A DNA stretch of 64,000 bases from Rodentibacter mrazii (GCF_001998825.1 NZ_MLHG01000013.1:43442-107441), one strand, 5' to 3'. Positions 1 through 9,583 are shown, numbered from the stretch's first letter. The notes: generated from the sequence alone by a model not told the origin. Numbers and translations are program-made.

Positions 1-243
1 TAAAAGACGATCCATTTTCCACTTTTCAGTAGTGTAGGTCTTGATGGTTAAAGCATGAATTTCACCTGTTGTGAAATAACTCATTAATGGTGCATAAATA
101 GTTTGTTGTTGTTTGACCTTTGACAAGGCTGCAATTTCATCACTCACGACAATCACACCAAAATGGGCATTTTCACCCTGAGCATATACTTCATCAACAT
201 TTAAAGATTCTTTTAAAATTCGTTCAATTTCTTGCAGTTCCAT
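1..243 (-). CDS. ibaG: BolA-family protein IbaG (YrbA), 3' end cut by window edge
   Basis: The reverse-strand frame reads MELQEIERILKESLNVDEVY and runs 81 codons to base 1 without a stop. It contains the family stretch KVKQQQTIYAPLM followed by IHALTIKTYT, as in E. coli IbaG/YrbA. Only the last few residues should be missing. BolA-family proteins bind monothiol glutaredoxins through a 2Fe-2S cluster, and IbaG is linked to acid stress and the cell envelope. It follows mlaB directly, the usual last position of the mla operon in gammaproteobacteria. An in-frame ATG four codons upstream (253-255) is possible; I chose 243 because it matches the family N-terminus. Confidence 0.9.
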   Translation of the reverse strand, partial: MELQEIERILKESLNVDEVYAQGENAHFGVIVVSDEIAALSKVKQQQTIYAPLMSYFTTGEIHALTIKTYTTEKWKMDRLL

Positions 244-256
244 TCGGATTCCCATT

Positions 257-592
257 TTAATGATGGTCAATAAAAGCTGCGATCCAATCAGATAGATTGA
301 CTAAATCCGCAAGCGTTAATAATTGTTGAGGAGGATTAACTAAACGCACCGTTTTGTTAGGCAATTGTTTGCTGTCATACAGAAAATCGCAAAGTAGTGC
401 AAAACCTGCGGAATCAATTTTTGTGATCTCCGTTAAATCCCATTCAATGATTGATTGATTTAATTTAGCCTCAGACAAAAAAGAAGCACGTTGTTGCCAT
501 AAGGCTAACAACGTGTTACGAGATAGCTCCCCAGAAAATCGGAGCGCTATCTTATCATTATTTCGAATCAAATCCCAATTTAATCTTGTCAT
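257..592 (-). CDS. mlaB: MlaB, STAS-domain subunit of the Mla phospholipid transporter
   Basis: A 111-residue cytoplasmic STAS-domain protein. The strand-helix pattern around residues 45-65 (WDLTEITKIDSAGFALL) carries the DSAG motif typical of STAS folds. MlaB binds the ATPase MlaF and is needed for assembly and activity of the inner-membrane MlaFEDB complex, which moves phospholipid between the membranes to keep outer-membrane asymmetry. It lies 4 bp after mlaC and is followed at once by ibaG, so it is translated within the mlaFEDCB transcript. STAS proteins diverge strongly, so the assignment rests on motif plus operon position. Confidence 0.9.
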   Translation of the reverse strand: MTRLNWDLIRNNDKIALRFSGELSRNTLLALWQQRASFLSEAKLNQSIIEWDLTEITKIDSAGFALLCDFLYDSKQLPNKTVRLVNPPQQLLTLADLVNLSDWIAAFIDHH

Positions 593-596
593 AAGA

Positions 597-1244
597 TTAT
601 TTGCTTAATGTTACAGGTTGAGCGGCCGATTTTTGAATTTGAGCCGTTAATGCTTCAATACCTTGCTGACGTAAGATACCGCTCCATTCGTCTTGTTTGG
701 TCACCACCATACTCACGCCTTCAGCGACCATATCATAGGCTTGCCATTCACCAGTCTTACTGTTTTTACGCCATTTAAAATCCAGTTTAATCGGCGCAGC
801 ACCACCATTTTGAATAATATTAACGCGAATACTCACTAAATTTTTACCTGCAATATCTTTAGCCGGTTCAATTTGAATATTTTGGTTGCTATATGCCGTT
901 AAAACCTGCGCATAGGCTTGCTCAATAAAATCGCTAAATGCTTTGAAGAATTTCTCACGTTGTTCCGGTGTAGTGGATTTAAAATACGATCCCAACACTA
1001 AAGAACCGGCATAATTCACTTGCACATAAGGTAATAAATCGTTACGTACAATAGTACGCAAATAATTTGGGTTTTGTTTAATTTTGGCTTGGCTGTTTTT
1101 AATGTCTGAAAATAATTTATCAGAGGCTTGTTGCATTAAAACATAAGGGCTGGTTTCCGCCATTGCCGTGCGAGCCATAAAAAGTGCGGTCATTGCAAAA
1201 GCTAAAACTGCAAACCATTTCTTCAACTGAATGATTTTCATCAT
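597..1244 (-). CDS. mlaC: MlaC, periplasmic phospholipid-binding shuttle
   Basis: 215 residues starting with a Sec signal peptide (basic start, hydrophobic core, likely cleavage after residue 29, AMA|ETSP). The mature part belongs to the MlaC/ttg2D family. MlaC carries phospholipid between the outer-membrane MlaA-porin complex and the inner-membrane MlaFEDB complex. Two ATG codons are adjacent at the start; AGGAG lies 5 bases before the first, so I kept that one. It sits between mlaD and mlaB. An uptake signal falls inside the signal-peptide coding region (1182-1190). Confidence 0.94.
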   Translation of the reverse strand: MMKIIQLKKWFAVLAFAMTALFMARTAMAETSPYVLMQQASDKLFSDIKNSQAKIKQNPNYLRTIVRNDLLPYVQVNYAGSLVLGSYFKSTTPEQREKFFKAFSDFIEQAYAQVLTAYSNQNIQIEPAKDIAGKNLVSIRVNIIQNGGAAPIKLDFKWRKNSKTGEWQAYDMVAEGVSMVVTKQDEWSGILRQQGIEALTAQIQKSAAQPVTLSK

Positions 1245-1268
1245 AAATCTCCTAACTAAATATTGTTA

Positions 1269-1775
1269 TTATTTTACTGTCGGTTCCGCGTTTTCCGCAT
1301 TTCCGTCAGATTTTTTATCGCCATAGAGGAATTGACCAATGAGATCTTCCAATACCATAGCTGATTTTGTATCTTGAATTTGGCTACCGTTTTTTAACAT
1401 TGCGGTTTCGCCGTCATCAAACCCCATTGTTAATGCGATATATTGCTCTCCCAATAATCCCGATGTTTTGATCGATAACGAACTATTTTCCGGAATTTCA
1501 TTATATTCTTCGTTAATCGCGATATTTACTTTTGGTAAATAAGTTTTCTCATCCAAGCCAATACTGCTGACCCGTCCTATTACCACACCGCCAACTTTTA
1601 ACGGCGCACGGACTTTTAGTCCGCCAATATTATCAAAAGTTGCAGTAACGGTATAAGATTTATTCTCACCGAAACCCTGCACATTTGCTACACGTAAACC
1701 TAAGAACACCAAGGCCCCAATACCGAGTAATAAAAATAATCCTACCCAAAATTCATATTTAATTGTTTGTCGCAT
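1269..1775 (-). CDS. mlaD: MlaD, MCE-domain lipid-binding subunit
   Basis: 168 residues beginning MRQTIKYEFWVGLFLLLGIG. It has one N-terminal membrane anchor (about 10-30) and one MCE domain (about 38-115) with the GGLKVRAPLKVGGVVIGRV segment. MlaD forms the periplasmic hexameric ring on the MlaE permease that takes phospholipid from MlaC. The open frame extends 43 codons further upstream into the end of mlaE, but that part is not MlaD-like. The ATG at 1775 gives the family length and lies just after the mlaE stop. Confidence 0.94.
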   Translation of the reverse strand: MRQTIKYEFWVGLFLLLGIGALVFLGLRVANVQGFGENKSYTVTATFDNIGGLKVRAPLKVGGVVIGRVSSIGLDEKTYLPKVNIAINEEYNEIPENSSLSIKTSGLLGEQYIALTMGFDDGETAMLKNGSQIQDTKSAMVLEDLIGQFLYGDKKSDGNAENAEPTVK

Positions 1776-1786
1776 AAAACACCCTT

Positions 1787-2569
1787 TTAGCCTGCCCCAA
1801 ACATGATGGCAGTTAAGATAAAATCTAACCCAAGAACCACTAATGACGCAAGAACTACGGTTCGAGTCGTGGCTTGACTGATGCCTTCTGAAGTTGGTAT
1901 GCAATCATAACCATTAAATAATGCAATCCACACCACCGCAATAGCGAAGAATACGCTCTTAATGAATCCATTGAGAATATCATAGCTCCAACTGACTGAA
2001 GTTTGCATGACTGACCAAAAACTACCGGAATCAACGCCTTTCCAATCCACACCAACCAGTGAGCCGCCCCATATTCCTATTGCAATAAAAATAATGGAAA
2101 GAATCGGCATCGTCATGACTCCCGCCCAAAAACGTGGTGCAATCACACGGCGAAGTGGATCAACCGCCATCATTTCAAGGCTAGAAAGCTGCTCGGTTGC
2201 TTTCATTAAGCCAATTTCTGCGGTTAATGCCGAGCCAGCCCGTCCGGCAAATAAAAGTGCGGTCACTACCGGCCCCAATTCTCGCAAAAGCGATAATGCC
2301 ACAAGCTGACCAAGACTGGTTTCAGCAGAAAAATCCACTAATACCACATAGCCCTGTAACCCCAGGACCATACCGATAAATAAGCCGGATAGCATCACGA
2401 TTAACAACGATTGCACACCTAAAACGTGTAGTTGTTTAATCAATAACGGAAAATGTTGGCGAATTTGTGGTTTCCCCACCAATGCGCCAAACAACATGAA
2501 ACCGGCACGCCCTAATGCACGGAAAAAATGAATGACGCGTCGTCCAAGGGAAGAAATCATCGTAATCAT
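1787..2569 (-). CDS. mlaE: MlaE, phospholipid ABC transporter permease
   Basis: 260 residues, the usual size for the MlaE/YrbE permease family, with five to six hydrophobic segments and the conserved cytoplasmic helix around [20 protein letters not shown] (about 95-115), which contacts the ATPase. Two MlaE copies form the membrane core of MlaFEDB. Its ATG overlaps the mlaF stop by four bases (ATGA at 2566-2569), which indicates translational coupling and supports this start. An uptake signal is embedded at 2255-2263. Confidence 0.95.
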   Translation of the reverse strand: MITMISSLGRRVIHFFRALGRAGFMLFGALVGKPQIRQHFPLLIKQLHVLGVQSLLIVMLSGLFIGMVLGLQGYVVLVDFSAETSLGQLVALSLLRELGPVVTALLFAGRAGSALTAEIGLMKATEQLSSLEMMAVDPLRRVIAPRFWAGVMTMPILSIIFIAIGIWGGSLVGVDWKGVDSGSFWSVMQTSVSWSYDILNGFIKSVFFAIAVVWIALFNGYDCIPTSEGISQATTRTVVLASLVVLGLDFILTAIMFGAG

Positions 2570-3360
2570 TGAAATAACTCCCCAATATAACTTTCCGCCG
2601 GATAATGGAATTTCACCGGTCCATCCGCTTCGCCTTTTAAAAATTGCAACACTTGTGGATCTTGGCTTGCCAGCAATTGTTCTGCCGTCCCTTCTGCAAT
2701 CACCCTTTTCTCGGCAATAATATAAGCATAATCAGCGATACTTAATACTTCTTGCACATCATGTGAAACCACAATTGAAGTTAAACTCAAGGCTTCATTT
2801 AAACGTTTAATTAAACTCACAATCACGCCCATACTGATGGGATCTTGTCCTGTGAAAGGCTCATCAAACATAATTAAATCGGGATCTAACGCAATGGCTC
2901 TTGCAAGCGCAGCCCGGCGTGCCATACCGCCGGAAAGCTCGGAGGGCATTAATTGTGCTGCACCGCGTAAACCGACTGCTTCCAATTTCATTAATACAAT
3001 TTGGCGAATTAAACTTTCCGGTAAACGGGTATGCTCACGGATCGGGAACGCCACATTATCGAAAGTAGAAATATCGGTAAAAAGCGCACCGGATTGAAAT
3101 AACATTCCCATACGTTTGCGTACTTCATAAAGCTCACGATTCGAAAGACGACAAATATCTTTATCATCAAACCAAATTTCCCCCCGTTCCGGATGCAACT
3201 GTCCGCCAATTAATTTTAGCAGCGTCGTTTTTCCGATACCGGATGGTCCCATAATTGCCGTAATTTTTCCCTTTCGGACCTTTAAATTTAAGTTATCGTA
3301 AATCACACGTTCACCCCGTTTAAAGGTGAGGTTTTTGACTTCGATTAGATTTTGCTCCAT
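2566..3360 (-). CDS. mlaF: MlaF, ATPase of the Mla phospholipid transporter
   Basis: 264-residue ABC ATPase. Walker [10 protein letters not shown] is at about 38-46, the signature [10 protein letters not shown] near 143-152, and Walker [10 protein letters not shown] near 166-174, followed by the switch histidine (VVSHD). It powers phospholipid movement through MlaE/MlaD. It is the first gene of the minus-strand run mlaFEDCB-ibaG, so the operon promoter should lie in the spacer before it (3361-3452), which also holds an uptake signal. I did not identify a confident promoter there. Confidence 0.95.
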   Translation of the reverse strand: MEQNLIEVKNLTFKRGERVIYDNLNLKVRKGKITAIMGPSGIGKTTLLKLIGGQLHPERGEIWFDDKDICRLSNRELYEVRKRMGMLFQSGALFTDISTFDNVAFPIREHTRLPESLIRQIVLMKLEAVGLRGAAQLMPSELSGGMARRAALARAIALDPDLIMFDEPFTGQDPISMGVIVSLIKRLNEALSLTSIVVSHDVQEVLSIADYAYIIAEKRVIAEGTAEQLLASQDPQVLQFLKGEADGPVKFHYPAESYIGELFQ

Positions 3361-3452
3361 TCAAATCTCATTTTAGTGAGGCGATTTTTCAAACCACCAA
3401 TAATTTAATCTCGTGATGAATTAACTTCATCAATAAAGTGCGGTCGCTTTGA

Positions 3453-4991
3453 CTATCGTTTTTGTGAAAGGTTCATACGGCGACGAACATACGCCATTGC
3501 CCCATGTAATAATAAAAACAAGAGTGATAGTCCATAAAGCGGCAAATTACCCAATACAGAATAAGGTGTTTTGCCTTCAGTCGGTGCAATGTTATAGGTC
3601 AACGTTGTTTCAACAAACTGAGGTGCTTGCGCCAAAATTTTACCCGTTGCACTAATAAATACCGAAATCCCGGTATTAGTCGCACGAATTAAAGGCTTAC
3701 CTAATTCCAATGCCCGCATTCTCGCCATCTGTAAATGCTGCCAAGGCCCGATGGAATCGCCAAACCAAGCGTCATTGGAAATGGTCAGCAAATAATCGGT
3801 ATCCTTTTTCAAGTTTTCTCGTACTTGTTCGCCAAAGATAATTTCATAACAAATTGCAGGTGAAAAAGCACGTTTTTTTGCCATAAAAGAAGGCTGCACT
3901 GCCTCCCCGTTTTGGAAAGCCGACATCGGCAAATTAAACACGGAGTTTAACGGGCGTAATATATTTTCCAACGGGACATATTCGCCAAATGGGACAAGGT
4001 GATGTTTATTGTAACGATTTGAAGTATCCAATTTATAAGGAAAATCAGGATTACCTGCGGTCACAATAGAATTCAGCAATTTGCCCGATTGTTCGTCCTG
4101 ATACACTGTCCCGATTATGATTTCCATATTCTTTTCCTGTGCGACACGATCAAGGGTTTCAAAAAAAGGAACGATCGAATTTTCTAAAGTAGGCAACGCC
4201 GATTCAGGCAAAATGATCAAATCGCTTTTCCCTAAATTTTCTGCGATTAATTTTTGGTAAATTTCTAACGTTGAATAGAGATAAGCAGGATCCCATTTTA
4301 GATTTTGCTCAATATTACCTTGTAGAAGCGTAACCGTCAGGGTTTTATCTTCCGCAGATTTCACAAAAATGATTTTTTGTGCATAACTCGCTAAGCCACT
4401 GACAATGGTAAAAAGTAGAACATTCGCCAGTAATAATTTGATATTTTTTTCTTTAAATAAAGCAAAAATACTATTAAAAATGACCGCACTTGCCCATAGG
4501 GTGAAGAAGGTTAATCCGCTCACCCCAAAGATCGGGGCTATTCCGGAGAATGGACTGTCAATTTGTGTATAGCCGAATTGTAACCAAGGGAAACCGGTAA
4601 ATACCCAACCACGGAGAAATTCCGTAAATGTCCAAATTACTGCAAAAATAACCGCGCTTTTTACCTGAAAACGATGGACGAGATAGGCAAATAACATAGG
4701 ATAAAGGGCAAGATAAGCAGAAAGTAAACCGACAAGTAAATAGCTTACGCCAAGAGAAGCGCCGCCGAATTGATGAATGCTGACATTCAACCAACTGACA
4801 CCAAAACAGAAAAATCCCATTGACCATAAAAACGTGCCCAAAAGTGCGGTAGATTTTTTCTGAGTTTTAGCAACATAAATTAAGCCTAGCAATGAAACAT
4901 AGGCCAAGCCCCAGTAGTCGAAAGGAGAAAAAGCAAAAACACCGAGTAAACCGGAAAAAAAAGCAATAAAATAAATAAATAAATTTTTCAT
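3453..4991 (-). CDS. lnt: Apolipoprotein N-acyltransferase Lnt
   Basis: 512-residue inner-membrane enzyme that adds the third acyl chain to the N-terminal cysteine of lipoproteins, the last step before Lol sorting. About six N-terminal membrane segments (1-205) are followed by a periplasmic nitrilase-fold domain (about 218-470) and a final membrane helix. The expected catalytic triad is visible: Glu263 (LPES), Lys329 (NKHHLVPFGEYVP) and Cys381 (AICYE). Length matches E. coli Lnt (512). It follows corC in the same direction, the conserved corC-lnt pair, though a hairpin separates them. Confidence 0.96.
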   Translation of the reverse strand: MKNLFIYFIAFFSGLLGVFAFSPFDYWGLAYVSLLGLIYVAKTQKKSTALLGTFLWSMGFFCFGVSWLNVSIHQFGGASLGVSYLLVGLLSAYLALYPMLFAYLVHRFQVKSAVIFAVIWTFTEFLRGWVFTGFPWLQFGYTQIDSPFSGIAPIFGVSGLTFFTLWASAVIFNSIFALFKEKNIKLLLANVLLFTIVSGLASYAQKIIFVKSAEDKTLTVTLLQGNIEQNLKWDPAYLYSTLEIYQKLIAENLGKSDLIILPESALPTLENSIVPFFETLDRVAQEKNMEIIIGTVYQDEQSGKLLNSIVTAGNPDFPYKLDTSNRYNKHHLVPFGEYVPLENILRPLNSVFNLPMSAFQNGEAVQPSFMAKKRAFSPAICYEIIFGEQVRENLKKDTDYLLTISNDAWFGDSIGPWQHLQMARMRALELGKPLIRATNTGISVFISATGKILAQAPQFVETTLTYNIAPTEGKTPYSVLGNLPLYGLSLLFLLLHGAMAYVRRRMNLSQKR

Positions 4992-5015
4992 CTCATTTTC
5001 AATATGACAAAAAGA

Positions 5016-5040
5016 TTTCCCTCAAGAAAAATGAGGGAAA
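5016..5040 (-). terminator. Hairpin between corC and lnt
   Basis: Nine-base perfect inverted repeat (5016-5024 with 5032-5040, seven-base loop) in the 66-bp corC-lnt spacer. Read on the minus strand it is followed by a T-rich stretch. It may terminate or attenuate corC transcription before lnt. Confidence 0.55.
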
Positions 5041-5057
5041 AGTTTAATTGGAAAAGA

Positions 5058-5951
5058 CTATTCGTTTTCTATATTTTTCACTTCCGGCAAACGTTCGTCC
5101 GGCACGGTAACACGTAACTGAATCAGACGGCGGCTATCGGCAGAGGTGACTTTAAATTGCAGGTTTTCTAAGGTAATTTCCTCACCGCGTTTCGGCAAAT
5201 AACCGAAAGCCTGCATGACTAAACCGCCAATGGTATCCACTTCTTCATCATCAAAATTCGTATTGAACTGTTCATTGAAATCATCAATGTCCGTCAGCGC
5301 ACGTACTGCATAAGTATGACGGGAAAGTTGGCGAATATCTGCAATTTCTTCTTCATCAAATTCATCTTCAATATCGCCCACAATTTGTTCTAGAATATCT
5401 TCAATTGTTACTAAACCGGACACAGCACCAAATTCATCCACCACAATTGCCATATGGAAACGTTCCGAACGGAAATCTTTTAACATTCTATCCACACGTT
5501 TACTTTCCGGTACAATCACTGCCGGACGTAAAAGTTTTGGCATATCAAATTCTTCTGCATCTTCACGCAAGAATTTCAGTAAATCTTTTGCATGTAGGAT
5601 CCCTGCGATATTATCCCGATCATCCGAATCGGCAATGACAGGAAAGCGTGAGTGGGCTGATTCAATAATAATATTTAAGCAAGAATTTAAATCCTGCTCA
5701 CTTTCTATAAAAGTAATTTGTGAGCGCGGAATCATAATATCACGCACCCGAAGCTCGGCGATCTCCATTACCCCCTCGATCATTTCTCGGGTGTTTTGAT
5801 CAATTAAATCGTTTTGCTCGGAATCACGGATCACTTCCACTAATTCTTCACGATTTTTCAATTCTCCCTGAAAAAAACGACCGAATAAAGATTGTAAAAA
5901 AGATTTTTTAGTGTTTTCAGATTGAATTAAATTTTGCTGTTCGTCACTCAT
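5058..5951 (-). CDS. corC: CorC/YbeX-family CBS-domain protein
   Basis: 297 residues. Two CBS domains (about 70-130 and 135-190) carry [10 protein letters not shown] and the [19 protein letters not shown] element. A CorC_HlyC domain (about 205-285) follows, with the family motif [15 protein letters not shown]. There is no membrane segment, so it is the soluble YbeX/CorC type. The name comes from an effect on magnesium/cobalt resistance; newer work on E. coli YbeX links it to ribosome and RNA metabolism. Neighbouring lnt is the classical partner. The precise function is not visible from sequence. Confidence 0.88.
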   Translation of the reverse strand: MSDEQQNLIQSENTKKSFLQSLFGRFFQGELKNREELVEVIRDSEQNDLIDQNTREMIEGVMEIAELRVRDIMIPRSQITFIESEQDLNSCLNIIIESAHSRFPVIADSDDRDNIAGILHAKDLLKFLREDAEEFDMPKLLRPAVIVPESKRVDRMLKDFRSERFHMAIVVDEFGAVSGLVTIEDILEQIVGDIEDEFDEEEIADIRQLSRHTYAVRALTDIDDFNEQFNTNFDDEEVDTIGGLVMQAFGYLPKRGEEITLENLQFKVTSADSRRLIQLRVTVPDERLPEVKNIENE

Positions 5952-6036
5952 ATTATTCTGTTTAGACTAGACTAAATTCACTTCAGAAAAGTATCATATT
6001 TTGACTGAGTTCGCAAAGTGAAAGCGTAGAAAAGCA

Positions 6037-6074
6037 AAGTGCGGTAAAAAATATACTTATTTTTTACCGCACTT
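6037..6074. terminator. Terminator made of paired uptake signals after galM
   Basis: Seventeen-base perfect inverted repeat (6037-6053 and 6058-6074) with a TACT loop. Each arm starts with an exact uptake signal (AAGTGCGGT / ACCGCACTT) and ends in an A/T run, so the hairpin has a U-tract in either direction. It sits 3 bp after the galM stop and should end the gal operon transcript. It also insulates corC, which lies beyond it in the same direction. Confidence 0.85.
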
Positions 6075-6077
6075 AAT

Positions 6078-7100
6078 CTATAAAAACTTAAACTCCGTCC
6101 ACTGATAATAGCGCTCATTGGCTTTTTGGAGACCGCCGTAATTTTGCCACTCCGGATGATTCGGCGTATCCGGTAAACATTGTGTTTCCAATGCAATTCC
6201 GGAAAAATCGGCATATTCTCCCCCCTCTCGGGTTGGTGTGCCGGCAAGATAATTGCCGGTATAAACTTGTAATGCGGCTTGAGATGTTCGCACTTCAAGG
6301 CTTAGATCCTCATTCGGAGAAACCAGCAAGACACAAGGTTTTTGCCATGCCTTATTGACGATGAAAGAATGATCGTAACCTTTAGTCAAACGCTGATCGC
6401 CCAGCAAGAAATCTTGTTTAATCTGTTTCATCAGTCGAAAATCAAAACTTGTCCCTACCACATGTTTAAGCGGAGAATTTGGAATGCCTTCATTATTTAC
6501 CGGCAAATAAAAATCTGCGTTCAATCGCAAACTATGTTCTCGTATATCTGAACCTTGTTCGGCATTTTCTAAATTAAAATAAGCGTGATTGGTGAGATTC
6601 AATGCAGTATCTTTATCACTCAGTCCTTCATATTCAATTTTGACAGCATTGTCTTCTGTCAGTGTGTAAGTCACGGTGATGTTTACATTTCCGGGAAAAC
6701 CCTGCTCTCCGTCAGCAGAGTTCAATGAAAAGCAGACGAAATTTTCACCGCACTTTTCAATCATCCAACGGCGTTGATCAAAACCTTCCCCCCCATGAAG
6801 CTGATGCTGACCTTGATTGGCCTCCAATTGAATTATTTCTCCGTTTAGTTCGAATTGTGCGTTTGCAATGCGGTTGGCATAACGCCCTACACTCGCCCCT
6901 AAATAAGCAGTCTGACTCGGATAATCTTCTACTTTGCAGCCTAATAATACTTCTCTCAATCTGCCATTTACCGGCACTTGACAAGATAACCACGTTGCTC
7001 CCCAATCCATCAACTTGATGAGCATTCCTTTTTCATTTTGCAAAAAGACAATTTGATAAGGTTTGCCATCAGGGGCATTGAATGCTGTTTTTTCTAACAT
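6078..7100 (-). CDS. galM: Aldose 1-epimerase (mutarotase) GalM
   Basis: 340-residue cytoplasmic enzyme that interconverts alpha- and beta-galactose so GalK receives the alpha anomer. Family features seen: GASVGRYANRIANA near 66-79, the histidine-containing NLTNHAYFNL motif near 166-175 (proton donor region), and IALETQCLPDTPNHPEW near the C-terminus with the catalytic glutamate. Length fits E. coli GalM (346). It is the last gene of galTKM, 9 bp after galK, and is followed by a strong terminator. Confidence 0.95.
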   Translation of the reverse strand: MLEKTAFNAPDGKPYQIVFLQNEKGMLIKLMDWGATWLSCQVPVNGRLREVLLGCKVEDYPSQTAYLGASVGRYANRIANAQFELNGEIIQLEANQGQHQLHGGEGFDQRRWMIEKCGENFVCFSLNSADGEQGFPGNVNITVTYTLTEDNAVKIEYEGLSDKDTALNLTNHAYFNLENAEQGSDIREHSLRLNADFYLPVNNEGIPNSPLKHVVGTSFDFRLMKQIKQDFLLGDQRLTKGYDHSFIVNKAWQKPCVLLVSPNEDLSLEVRTSQAALQVYTGNYLAGTPTREGGEYADFSGIALETQCLPDTPNHPEWQNYGGLQKANERYYQWTEFKFL

Positions 7101-7109
7101 GATTTTCCC

Positions 7110-8264
7110 TTAAATAACACGCGCACCTTGCGATGCTGTGCAAACATAAAATGTTTCTTTTAATCCGGTAGTTTTTTCATAATTTTCGGCAATAATTTTG
7201 CGTACAGCCTCGACTTTATCTTGTGGTGCAAGGGCAACGATACAACCACCAAAACCGCCTCCCGTCATTCTTGCACCGCCCTGTTTGCCGATAACCAATT
7301 GTGCTAATTCTACCAAATAATCAATTTGTGGCACGGTAATTTCAAAATCGCCACGCATTGAATCGTGGGATTGCCCCATTAGCTCACCTAATCGAGTTAA
7401 ATCGTTGTGGGTTAACGCCTCCACGGCATCTAATACCCGCTGATTTTCTGTCACAACATGACGGGCACGTTTTGCCACGATCGGATCAAGTGCGGTCAAT
7501 TCCGCTTCTTTTTCTTTAAATTGAGATACGGATACATCACGCAACGCTTTCACACCAAAAAATGCCGCTGCTTTTTCACATTGCTGACGGCGGATATTGT
7601 ATTCGCCCGTGACTAAATCATGCGGTACATTCGAATTCACGATAATCACCGCTACATCATTCGGTACAGCGGTCGGTATTGTTTCAAGGCTTCGGCAGTC
7701 AATCATCAAAAGGTGATCTTTTTGTCCAAGTGCAGAAATAAGCTGATCCATATTGCCACAATTAGCGCCTACAAATTGATTTTCGGCTTTTTGACCATTA
7801 AGCGCAATATCAACATGAGAGATAGTTAAATCACCCAATTGTTGGCAAAATTTTCCTACCGCGACTTCCAGCGATGCTGATGAACTTAAACCAGACGAAA
7901 GCGGTACGTTACCCGAAATGACAAGATACGCTCCCTGCTTAAAATGCGGATAACGTTCTTGAATAAATTTCACCACGCCACGCACATAATTTGCCCATTT
8001 ATTCGGGCTTTTTTCAATTGTCTCAGAAAGGGAAAATTTATCGGTTTCATCCAAATCAGCCGCATAAACATACCAAATATGATCATCACGTTTTTTACCG
8101 CTCACTGCCGTACCAAAGTTAATCGCACAAGGCATGACAAAGCCTTCATTATAATCCGTATGTTCCCCTATAATATTTACACGACCGGGTGCATAAACTG
8201 TGAGTGTAGGTTCTGTATTGAATTTTTGAGTGAATATGTGTTGGGATTTTTCAATTGGTGTCAT
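7110..8264 (-). CDS. galK: Galactokinase GalK
   Basis: 384 residues; phosphorylates alpha-D-galactose to galactose-1-phosphate, the first committed Leloir step. GHMP-kinase motifs are present: [16 protein letters not shown] at 26-41, the ATP-binding [15 protein letters not shown] near 121-135 and [13 protein letters not shown] near 330-345. The open frame extends 26 codons further upstream through a repeat-containing spacer. The ATG at 8264 is preceded by AAGGA and gives the family N-terminus, so I chose it. Confidence 0.96.
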   Translation of the reverse strand: MTPIEKSQHIFTQKFNTEPTLTVYAPGRVNIIGEHTDYNEGFVMPCAINFGTAVSGKKRDDHIWYVYAADLDETDKFSLSETIEKSPNKWANYVRGVVKFIQERYPHFKQGAYLVISGNVPLSSGLSSSASLEVAVGKFCQQLGDLTISHVDIALNGQKAENQFVGANCGNMDQLISALGQKDHLLMIDCRSLETIPTAVPNDVAVIIVNSNVPHDLVTGEYNIRRQQCEKAAAFFGVKALRDVSVSQFKEKEAELTALDPIVAKRARHVVTENQRVLDAVEALTHNDLTRLGELMGQSHDSMRGDFEITVPQIDYLVELAQLVIGKQGGARMTGGGFGGCIVALAPQDKVEAVRKIIAENYEKTTGLKETFYVCTASQGARVI

Positions 8265-8292
8265 ATTTCTATCCTTAATATTTGAATTTATA

Positions 8293-8331
8293 CCCAGCAT
8301 TAACTCCCCTCTTTCGCAAAGAGAGGCTGGG
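8293..8331. repeat. Palindromic intergenic element between galT and galK
   Basis: Outer arms CCCAGC (8293-8298) and GCTGGG (8326-8331) enclose an inner stem CTCTTT/AAAGAG (8309-8314, 8318-8323) with a CGC loop. The GC-rich composition differs from the surrounding spacer and looks like a small dispersed palindromic repeat. Copies elsewhere in this window were not seen. Confidence 0.5.
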
Positions 8332-8350
8332 GGAGGAATCACGCATAGAA

Positions 8351-8372
8351 AGAGAGGAACGTTATCCTCTCT
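8351..8372. other. Hairpin across the galT stop codon
   Basis: Perfect 8-bp stem AGAGAGGA (8351-8358) / TCCTCTCT (8365-8372) with a six-base loop that includes the galT stop codon (8362-8364). There is no U-tract, so it is more likely an mRNA stability or coupling element than a terminator. Confidence 0.5.
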
Positions 8373-9411
8373 CCTTGTAGTGGATTTCGCTTAACGCTCT
8401 CAATCTTTCCGCTGCCTGCTCAGCCGTTAAATCCCGCTGACTTTCAGCCAGCATTTCATACCCCACCATAAATTTCCGCACCGTGGCAGATCGTAAAAGC
8501 GGCGGATAAAAATGCGCATGGAGCTGCCAGTGTTCGTTTTCTTCATCGTTAAAAGGTGCGGCATGGAATCCCATTGAATAGGGGAAAGAGGTTCCAAATA
8601 AATTATCGTATTTTGTGGTCAATTTTTTCAATATGATTGCTAAATCTTTCGACTGAGCATCAGTTAATTCTGTTAAGCGCTTCACGTGGTTTTTAGGAAG
8701 TAACAAAGTTTCAAAAGGCCACACAGCCCAGTAAGGAACAACCGCTACCCAATGCTCGGTTTCAACAACAATCCGTTCTTTTAATTCAAGTTCACGCTTT
8801 GCATAATCCAGCAACATCACAGAACCGTATTTTTGCCGGTAATTACGTTGGCTTTGATCTTCGCTAGCTACTTCATTCGGTAAGAAACTGTTTGCCCAGA
8901 TTTGACCGTGGGGGTGAGGGTTAGAACAGCCCATTGCCGCCCCTTTATTCTCAAAAATCTGCACCCATTGATACTTTTTCCCGAGTTCTCTAAGCTGCAT
9001 TTGCCAAACTTTGATCACTTCTTCAATTTCAAGTGCGGTCAATAATGGTAAAGTTTTACTGTGATCCGGAGAAAAGCAAATTACTCTACTCTCTCCGCAA
9101 GCTTGAGAGCTTTGAAAAAGCGGATCATTTGATTTTTCCGGTGCCGGAGTGTCTTCCAGAAGTGCCGAAAAATCATTTTTGAACACATAAGGTTTATTAT
9201 AATTAGGGTTTAGCTCGCCCGTAATACGTTTATTCCGAGGGCAAAGATAGCAACTCGGATCATGGCTTGGTTTCTGCTCTTCTACGATTTTTTCTTGCTG
9301 CCCCTGCCATGGGCGTTTGGCTCGATGTGGTGAAACCAAGACCCATTGATCAATTAACGGATTATAACGACGGTGAGGATGCTCCGTTGGTTCAAATAAT
9401 CTATCACTCAT
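8362..9411 (-). CDS. galT: Galactose-1-phosphate uridylyltransferase GalT
   Basis: 349 residues; exchanges UMP between UDP-glucose and galactose-1-phosphate. The catalytic HIT-like motif NPHPHGQ places the nucleophilic histidine at 168. Zinc ligands Cys54/Cys57 (CYLCPRN) and His117 are present. It is the first gene of galTKM and is transcribed away from galR out of the shared 9412-9630 control region. GalE, which completes the pathway, is not in the window. Confidence 0.96.
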   Translation of the reverse strand: MSDRLFEPTEHPHRRYNPLIDQWVLVSPHRAKRPWQGQQEKIVEEQKPSHDPSCYLCPRNKRITGELNPNYNKPYVFKNDFSALLEDTPAPEKSNDPLFQSSQACGESRVICFSPDHSKTLPLLTALEIEEVIKVWQMQLRELGKKYQWVQIFENKGAAMGCSNPHPHGQIWANSFLPNEVASEDQSQRNYRQKYGSVMLLDYAKRELELKERIVVETEHWVAVVPYWAVWPFETLLLPKNHVKRLTELTDAQSKDLAIILKKLTTKYDNLFGTSFPYSMGFHAAPFNDEENEHWQLHAHFYPPLLRSATVRKFMVGYEMLAESQRDLTAEQAAERLRALSEIHYKERG

Positions 9412-9438
9412 ATATAACTCCTTTTTTACCTATCAATT

Positions 9439-9452
9439 TGTAATCGCTTACA
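9439..9452. promoter_or_regulatory. GalR/GalS-type operator upstream of galT
   Basis: TGTAATCGCTTACA: a LacI-family dyad centred on CG with perfect TGTAA/TTACA arms. It lies 28 bp before the galT start. Two related sites occur at 9559-9574 and 10667-10680, matching the expected GalR control of gal and mgl. Confidence 0.75.
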
Positions 9453-9493
9453 TTTCCTTATTAAATAAGATACCTAACTTCTGAATAATAAAC

Positions 9494-9509
9494 CGTGATC
9501 CACATCACA
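9494..9509. promoter_or_regulatory. CRP-binding site in the gal/galR control region
   Basis: CGTGA-N6-TCACA, one mismatch from the CRP consensus TGTGA-N6-TCACA. It lies between the two GalR-type operators and about 83 bp before galT, suited to cAMP-CRP activation of galTKM. Confidence 0.75.
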
Positions 9510-9534
9510 AAATTAGAATTTTAAGGGTGCTTTT

Positions 9535-9550
9535 TGTGATCTATATTACA
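9535..9550. promoter_or_regulatory. Second CRP-like site, proximal to galR
   Basis: TGTGA-N6-TTACA, one mismatch from consensus, directly upstream of the candidate galR -35 element (9554). It may activate galR or help the divergent gal promoter. Confidence 0.65.
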
Positions 9551-9553
9551 AAA

Positions 9554-9583
9554 TTGAAAAGTAAACGTTTTCAATTTTATACT
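9554..9583 (+). promoter_or_regulatory. Candidate galR promoter with an operator in its spacer
   Basis: -35 TTGAAA (9554-9559), 18-bp spacer, -10 TATACT (9578-9583). An operator-like dyad (9559-9574, centre AAACGTTT) fills the spacer, so binding would block RNA polymerase: the sequence predicts autorepression. A transcript from here would begin near 9590, which favours the ATG at 9631 over the one at 9592. Confidence 0.65.

Noticed and set aside
3449..3655. 68-codon plus-strand frame at the lnt 3' end
   Set aside because: Antisense to well-supported lnt coding sequence, with no independent support.
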